A DNA stretch of 27,029 bases from Flavobacteriales bacterium (GTDB taxonomy: Bacteria > Bacteroidota > Bacteroidia > Flavobacteriales_D > Parvicellaceae), in NCBI GenBank assembly GCA_026993705.1, contig JALWSJ010000092.1, forward strand, positions 1-27,029, read 5' to 3'. This document shows, piece by piece, positions 23,634-27,029 of this stretch; the first letter of the stretch is position 1; every line of letters starts with the position of its first letter. Under the pieces are notes generated by a model. The model had not been told where the DNA came from. It ran no database searches and was given only the letters and a program-made list of their open reading frames with translations. The position numbers and the translations under genes were made by a program.

Positions 23634-23707
23634 GGGCCAGTAGCTCAGCTGGATAGAGCACCTCCCTTCTAAGGAGGCGGTCAAAGGTTCGAATCCTTTC
23701 TGGCTCA
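23634..23707 (+). tRNA. tRNA-Arg (anticodon TCT)
   Basis: A full cloverleaf can be drawn. The acceptor stem is GGGCCAG / CTGGCTC with one G-T pair, and the D arm is GCTC...GAGC. The anticodon arm is CCTCC-CTTCTAA-GGAGG with anticodon TCT, reading AGA/AGG codons. The T arm is AAAGG-TTCGAAT-CCTTT. The discriminator is A at 23707, and CCA is not encoded. AGA is a frequent Arg codon in the neighbouring AT-rich genes, consistent with a major isoacceptor. Confidence 0.96.
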
Positions 23708-23711
23708 CACG

Positions 23712-23752
23712 AAAAGAGAAATTATCAACTTTGGTAATTTCTCTTTTTTTTT
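23712..23752 (+). terminator. Rho-independent terminator after tRNA-Arg
   Basis: A 15-bp stem, AAAAGAGAAATTATC with GGTAATTTCTCTTTT (one G-T pair), followed by a run of T. It lies 5 nt after the tRNA. The downstream -7 box begins right after the T-run. Confidence 0.88.
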
Positions 23753-23754
23753 GT

Positions 23755-23762
23755 TATATTTG
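23755..23762 (+). promoter_or_regulatory. Candidate -7 element for the small membrane protein gene
   Basis: TATATTTG matches TAnnTTTG. A TTTG at 23730-23733 lies 21 bp upstream, slightly more than the usual 19. It sits 22 bp before the ATG at 23785, which supports that start over the upstream in-frame one. Confidence 0.55.
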
Positions 23763-23784
23763 GAAGTACATTGTAGCGAAAGAT

Positions 23785-24108
23785 ATGAAGCCACCTTTAT
23801 TAAAGTCGAAATTTTTCAAACTCCGTAAAACAAAGCAATTTCGTTTTCATCCGTTGTATTATGATGCAGATAAAGAGCGTTTGGAAGAACGTAAGGAGAG
23901 GATTAAAAAAGAATTGGAGCAAGAAAAAAAAGATATGAGTCGTGAAGCGATTAGTATGCGAATAAGTTTTGCTCATAAACACGCTCAAAGAAGTGCAGCT
24001 AAAGACGAAAACCGTTCTACTATTCGATTTATTGTTATCCTTTTGATTCTATTGTATTTGTTTTATAAGATATTCATTAATTTAGACGATATTCTAGCTG
24101 TGCTTTAA
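23785..24108 (+). CDS. Small tail-anchored coiled-coil protein of unknown function
   Basis: The product is 107 aa from the ATG at 23785. An in-frame ATG at 23731 lies inside the tRNA terminator and upstream of the -7 element, so it is rejected. The N-terminus is basic and aromatic (KLRKTKQFRFHPLYYDADKE). A highly charged helix follows (about residues 25-60, EERKERIKKELEQEKKDM), probably coiled coil. A single C-terminal transmembrane segment comes last (IRFIVILLILLYLFYKIFI). The KTKxFxxxPxYYD start resembles a small uncharacterised protein common in Flavobacteriia that, from memory, is sometimes mislabelled as riboflavin synthase beta subunit; no such enzyme domain is visible. The function is unknown. 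It is probably anchored in the inner membrane with the charged helix in the cytoplasm. Confidence 0.75.
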   Translation: MKPPLLKSKFFKLRKTKQFRFHPLYYDADKERLEERKERIKKELEQEKKDMSREAISMRISFAHKHAQRSAAKDENRSTIRFIVILLILLYLFYKIFINLDDILAVL

Positions 24109-24120
24109 GGGGGGAGGATA

Positions 24121-24179
24121 AGGAAAATATTTTTCGTTTAAAGAAACTAAAACTCACTTTCTTAGCACTCATTCCACTC
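24121..24179 (+). repeat. Partial arm of the palindromic element, fused to core repeat copy 6
   Basis: The AAACTAAAACTCACTTTCTT segment matches the right arm of the 6783-6943 palindrome, and the following GCACTCATTCCA matches the flanks of copies 1 and 7. The central CATAGC hairpin and the left arm are missing, so this is a truncated or compound copy. Confidence 0.6.
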
Positions 24180-24331
24180 GCGTTAGGGATAGGAACGACA
24201 TCCTTTTGGGTTGTTGCGTATATGCAACCCAAAAGATATAGTGGATAGCCCGACCATTACGGCGTTGAAAAGTAGTGTGGCGTGGGGATTTGTGATTGGG
24301 GCTACTTTTTTATGCTGTAATGGGAATGCCC
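24180..24331 (+). repeat. Core three-way-junction repeat, copy 6
   Basis: It starts GCGTTAGGGATAG and ends GGGAATGCCC; the C-to-T change keeps P1 paired as a G-T wobble. P2 is built on TTTTGGGTTG / CAACCCAAAA. P3 pairs CCATTACGGC (24254-24263) with GCTGTAATGG (24314-24323), where one G-C of copy 1 has become G-T. It lies between the small membrane protein gene and the TonB receptor, in sense with both, and its 3' end is 118 bp before the receptor ATG. It fills most of a 341-bp gap. Confidence 0.84.
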
Positions 24332-24395
24332 ACAATATACTTTTTCTACATTTACATCTTGTTTTTCAGAATATTTTAATAGTTTCGCCCCTATA

Positions 24396-24434
24396 ATCGA
24401 TTCAAGTTGTATTGCCCCTGTATTGAGAATCGAT
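24396..24434 (+). promoter_or_regulatory. Inverted repeat in the leader of the TonB receptor gene
   Basis: ATCGATTC (24396-24403) and GAATCGAT (24427-24434) are a perfect 8-bp inverted repeat with a 23-bp spacer, ending 15 bp before the receptor ATG. It could be an operator or an RNA hairpin covering the ribosome entry region. No function is proven. Confidence 0.35.
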
Positions 24435-24449
24435 AATGTTTATATTTTT

Positions 24450-26834
24450 ATGAAAAGATTATTGTTTGCTTTGTTGGTATTGCTAGTTTCTTCTGCTTTT
24501 GCTCAACAAACAGTTAAGGGTACAGTCGTAGATTTGGAGTCTAATTATCCGCTTCCGGGGGTGAATGTGGTTGTGATTTCTGATACAACAAGGTTGTTGG
24601 GGGCTGCAACGGATATGAATGGGAAATTTAAGATTGAAAATGTTCCTTTGGGACGTCAGGAATTGAAAGTTACCTATTTAGGTTATACACCTCAGACACT
24701 TACGGTGGTGGTAAATTCAGGAAAAGAGGTGGTGTTAAATATTCAATTGGAAGAGTCTTCCACTTTGATGGACGAGGTGGTGATAGAATCGAGTAACGGT
24801 AGAGATGTTAAAAATGAAATGGCGATGGTGAGTGCTCAAGTTTTTTCTGTTGAAGAGACGGAGCGGTATGCCGGAAGTAGGGGGGATCCTGCAAGAATGG
24901 CGAGTAATTTTGCCGGTATTCAAGGTTCTGATGATAGCCGAAACGATATTGTGGTAAGAGGGAACTCTCCTTTGGGCGTTTTGTATCGTGTAGAAGGGGT
25001 TGATATTCCTAATCCTAACCATTTTGCGGTATCGGGTTCTACGGGAGGTCCGGTGAGTATTATCAACAATAAATCATTGGCAAATAGTGATTTTTTTACG
25101 GGTGCTTTTCCTGCTGAATATGGAAATAGTTTGTCGGGGGTTTTTGATTTGAGATTGAGAACAGGAAATACCGAAAATTATGAATTTACAGGGCAGTTTG
25201 GATTGTTTGGAACTGAAATGGCTGCTGAAGGTCCTTTGGGGAAAAAAGGAAATGGAGCTTCCTTTTTAATGATGTACCGTTATTCTACCTTGGTTTTGTT
25301 TAATAAATTAGGGATTAACTTAGGTACAGACGCTGTTCCTTACTATCAGGATATGAATTTTAAGTTTAATTTTCCGCTGAAAAACGGAGGAAATCTATCT
25401 TTTTGGTCTATGGGAGGTTTGAGTTCGGTAAATATTAAAATTAGCGACCAAAAAGATGCCTCAAAATTAGATGTGTATGCCACCAATGATAAAGACCAAA
25501 TCTTTAAAACAGGTATGGGCGTTGGAGGCGTAACCTATTCGCAACCTTTAAACGAAAAAACTTATCTGAAATCGACGTTAGCTATGTCTGTTGCCGATCA
25601 GTATGCTCATCATGAATTAATCTACAGAAGAGTGGTAGGCGATGTTTACGAATTGGATTCTATTATTGATTATATGCGTTTTCATTTTAACACTAAAAGA
25701 ATTACCAATTCAACTTATATAAACTCTAAAGTAAGCAAAAAAGGAGTGGTAAAAGCGGGCTTTAATGCCGATTACTATATGAGTTCTTTCCACGACAGTA
25801 TAATCGATACCGCAACTTATGTTTGGAATGTGCGTTGGAACGATAACCCACAGTTTGCTTTGTTGCAACCCTATGTATCGTACAAGCATAAATTTACCGA
25901 TAATTTTGTAGTAACAGGTGGTTTACATTATTCGTATTTTACCTTGAATAATACTACTTCGGGCATAGAGCCACGAGGAGGAGCAAAATGGACGTTGAAA
26001 AAAGGAGGAGCTTTGAGTGTGGGGATTGGAAGACACAGCCAAGTGCAACCAATTTATACTTATTTTTATGTTCTCCCAGGTAATGATAAACCACATAATC
26101 AAAATATGGGAATGACAAAAAGTCGCCATTTTATTTTAGGTTATACTAAGTCGCTAAAAAAACACTTCGGTCTAAAAGTAGAAACCTATTACCAACAACT
26201 GTTTAATGTTCCGGTAGAAATCAGACCTTCTGCTTTTTCTTTGATTAACGGAGGAAGTGGTTTTTCTCGCTTATTTCCGGATACGTTAGTTAACAAAGGA
26301 ACGGGACGAAATGTGGGAATAGAACTCACCCTTCAACGGCATTTCTATAAAGGTTGGCACGCAATGTTCACAGGTTCTCTTTATGATTCTAAGTATAAAG
26401 GAAGCGATGGTATAGAAAGAAATTCCAGTTTTAACGGCGTGTTTGCAGCTAACTTCTTAGCCGGTAAAGAGATAAATTTAAAGAAAAACAGAACCTTAGG
26501 TTTAGGAACAAAAGTTACTGTGGCAGGTGGTAAGCGTTACGGGAATGTAGATATTGCAAAAACAACACAAACTGGCGATGTAAAATATTTGGATGAAGGT
26601 TTTAATTCCAAACAATTTAGAAATTATTTCAGATTGGATTTTAAAATCAGCTTTAAGAAAAACGCCAAAAAAGTGACTCACGAAGTAGCTTTTGATTTGG
26701 TCAATGTAACCAATCATAAAAACATATTAAACTTAACCTACGCACCATCGGCTAATTTGACAGGAAATGCCGCAATTCGACAAAATTATCAATTAGGGTT
26801 CTTACCGATATTTTATTATAGAATTGATTTCTGA
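24450..26834 (+). CDS. TonB-dependent receptor with N-terminal carboxypeptidase-regulatory-like domain
   Basis: The product is 794 aa from the ATG at 24450, which opens signal peptide MKRLLFALLVLLVSSAFA; an in-frame TTG 27 bp upstream is rejected because it would add a polar extension. Residues about 20-105 are a carboxypeptidase-regulatory-like domain (VKGTVVDLESNYPLPGVNVV, GKFKIENVPLGRQELKVTYLGY). The plug follows (VIESSNGRDVKNEMA, then GIQGSDDSRNDIVVRGNSP, LYRVEGVDIPNPNHFAVSGS). The rest is a beta-barrel ending YQLGFLPIFYYRIDF. The shape is that of the Bacteroidetes TonB-receptor class without a SusD partner. The substrate is unknown, and no partner gene is adjacent. Its stop codon is 41 bp from antisense core repeat copy 7. 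Confidence 0.92.
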   Translation: MKRLLFALLVLLVSSAFAQQTVKGTVVDLESNYPLPGVNVVVISDTTRLLGAATDMNGKFKIENVPLGRQELKVTYLGYTPQTLTVVVNSGKEVVLNIQLEESSTLMDEVVIESSNGRDVKNEMAMVSAQVFSVEETERYAGSRGDPARMASNFAGIQGSDDSRNDIVVRGNSPLGVLYRVEGVDIPNPNHFAVSGSTGGPVSIINNKSLANSDFFTGAFPAEYGNSLSGVFDLRLRTGNTENYEFTGQFGLFGTEMAAEGPLGKKGNGASFLMMYRYSTLVLFNKLGINLGTDAVPYYQDMNFKFNFPLKNGGNLSFWSMGGLSSVNIKISDQKDASKLDVYATNDKDQIFKTGMGVGGVTYSQPLNEKTYLKSTLAMSVADQYAHHELIYRRVVGDVYELDSIIDYMRFHFNTKRITNSTYINSKVSKKGVVKAGFNADYYMSSFHDSIIDTATYVWNVRWNDNPQFALLQPYVSYKHKFTDNFVVTGGLHYSYFTLNNTTSGIEPRGGAKWTLKKGGALSVGIGRHSQVQPIYTYFYVLPGNDKPHNQNMGMTKSRHFILGYTKSLKKHFGLKVETYYQQLFNVPVEIRPSAFSLINGGSGFSRLFPDTLVNKGTGRNVGIELTLQRHFYKGWHAMFTGSLYDSKYKGSDGIERNSSFNGVFAANFLAGKEINLKKNRTLGLGTKVTVAGGKRYGNVDIAKTTQTGDVKYLDEGFNSKQFRNYFRLDFKISFKKNAKKVTHEVAFDLVNVTNHKNILNLTYAPSANLTGNAAIRQNYQLGFLPIFYYRIDF

Positions 26835-26875
26835 TGAAGAATTTATTTTGATTCTTTCTATCGTATGTATGTTTT

Positions 26876-27010
26876 GGGCATTCCCTTTCACGAATAAAAA
26901 ACAGTCGTTTCACTATCTGTTTTTTACTCGTGAAAGGTCGGGCTATCCACTATATCTTTTGCCCTCCAAAAGGAGGGAGGGCAAAAGGATGCCGTTCCTA
27001 TCCCTAACGC
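26876..27010 (-). repeat. Core three-way-junction repeat, copy 7 label (sixth full copy)
   Basis: On the minus strand it runs from GCGTTAGGGATAG (27010 to 26998) to GGGAATGCCC (26885 to 26876). P2 pairs TTTTGCCCTCC (26957-26967) with GGAGGGCAAAA (26976-26986). P3 is a 21-bp stem between 26884-26904 and 26917-26937 with one mismatch, of a sequence type not seen in the other copies. The flank GCACTCATTCCACTT (minus strand) links it to the palindrome-arm family. The 3' end faces the TonB receptor stop. Numbering follows window order and counts the lone motif at 3768-3779 as number 3. Confidence 0.84.
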
Positions 27011-27029
27011 AAGTGGAATGAGTGCATAG

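Noticed and set aside
23634..23707. tRNA-Arg as an integration site for a mobile island
   Set aside because: No integrase, no duplicated tRNA 3' end and no phage genes are found nearby; the flanking genes are ordinary.
24211..24396. 61-codon open frame within the gap before the TonB receptor
   Set aside because: It lies almost wholly inside core repeat copy 6 and has no promoter or family resemblance.
678..27010. Repeats considered as a CRISPR array
   Set aside because: The copies are dispersed, in both orientations, kilobases apart and about 140 bp long with internal stems. There is no direct-repeat/spacer periodicity and no cas gene.
26824..27021. 65-codon open frame at the right edge
   Set aside because: It overlaps the end of the TonB receptor gene and then translates core repeat copy 7 (MPFLSLTQVE from the conserved block). 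It is not a gene.

Overview
The window is AT-rich DNA from a member of the Bacteroidetes, most likely order Flavobacteriales. Three things support this. Several promoters fit the Bacteroidetes pattern TTTG-N19-TAnnTTTG (best upstream of the gene at 10572-12467, rplM and the tRNA). Two secreted proteins end in type IX secretion (T9SS) sorting domains. Most genes lack a Shine-Dalgarno sequence. Family-level placement is not possible from this sequence alone.

Layout. 1-602 (-): 5' part of lgt (lipoprotein diacylglyceryl transferase), running off the left edge. 836-3454 (-): mutS. 3934-6246 (+): tight operon of a SpoU/TrmH-type RNA methyltransferase, a GT4-like glycosyltransferase and a hemolysin-III/PAQR-type membrane protein. 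6318-6800 (+): exported monohaem cytochrome c. 7059-10566 (-): a DgkA-type lipid kinase and a large membrane sensor (propeller, Y_Y_Y domain, PP2C/SpoIIE phosphatase). 10572-12467 (-): a T9SS surface protein just upstream of the sensor. 12592-18084 (-) and 18185-19258 (+): a TonB-dependent receptor, a lipoprotein and a T9SS protein that both carry OB-fold-like plus choice-of-anchor-J domains, and a divergent secreted endonuclease/exonuclease/phosphatase-family nuclease. Together these look like a locus for degrading and importing extracellular DNA or nucleotides. 19588-23566 (+): the translation cluster rplM-rpsI, rpsB-tsf, pyrH-frr. 23634-23707 (+): tRNA-Arg(TCT). 23785-24108 (+): a small membrane-anchored coiled-coil protein. 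24450-26834 (+): a second TonB-dependent receptor with an N-terminal carboxypeptidase-regulatory-like domain.

The most notable non-coding content is a family of six interspersed repeats of about 135-152 bp (678-827, 3480-3629, 14071-14211, 19265-19401, 24180-24331, 26876-27010). Each begins GCGTTAGGGATAG, has TAGCCCGACC in the middle and ends GGGAACGCCC or a close variant. Each can fold as a three-way junction: a closing stem P1, a covarying arm P2 and a long variable arm P3. P2 and P3 sequence types are shuffled between copies, so the family is mosaic. A second family of about 161-bp imperfect palindromes (3618-3779, 6783-6943) shares a central CATAGCnnnnGCTATG hairpin, and pieces of its arm lie directly upstream of several core repeats. 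These repeats account for almost all of the longer intergenic regions. They may correspond to a described Flavobacteria RNA motif such as Flavo-1, but that could not be tested here.
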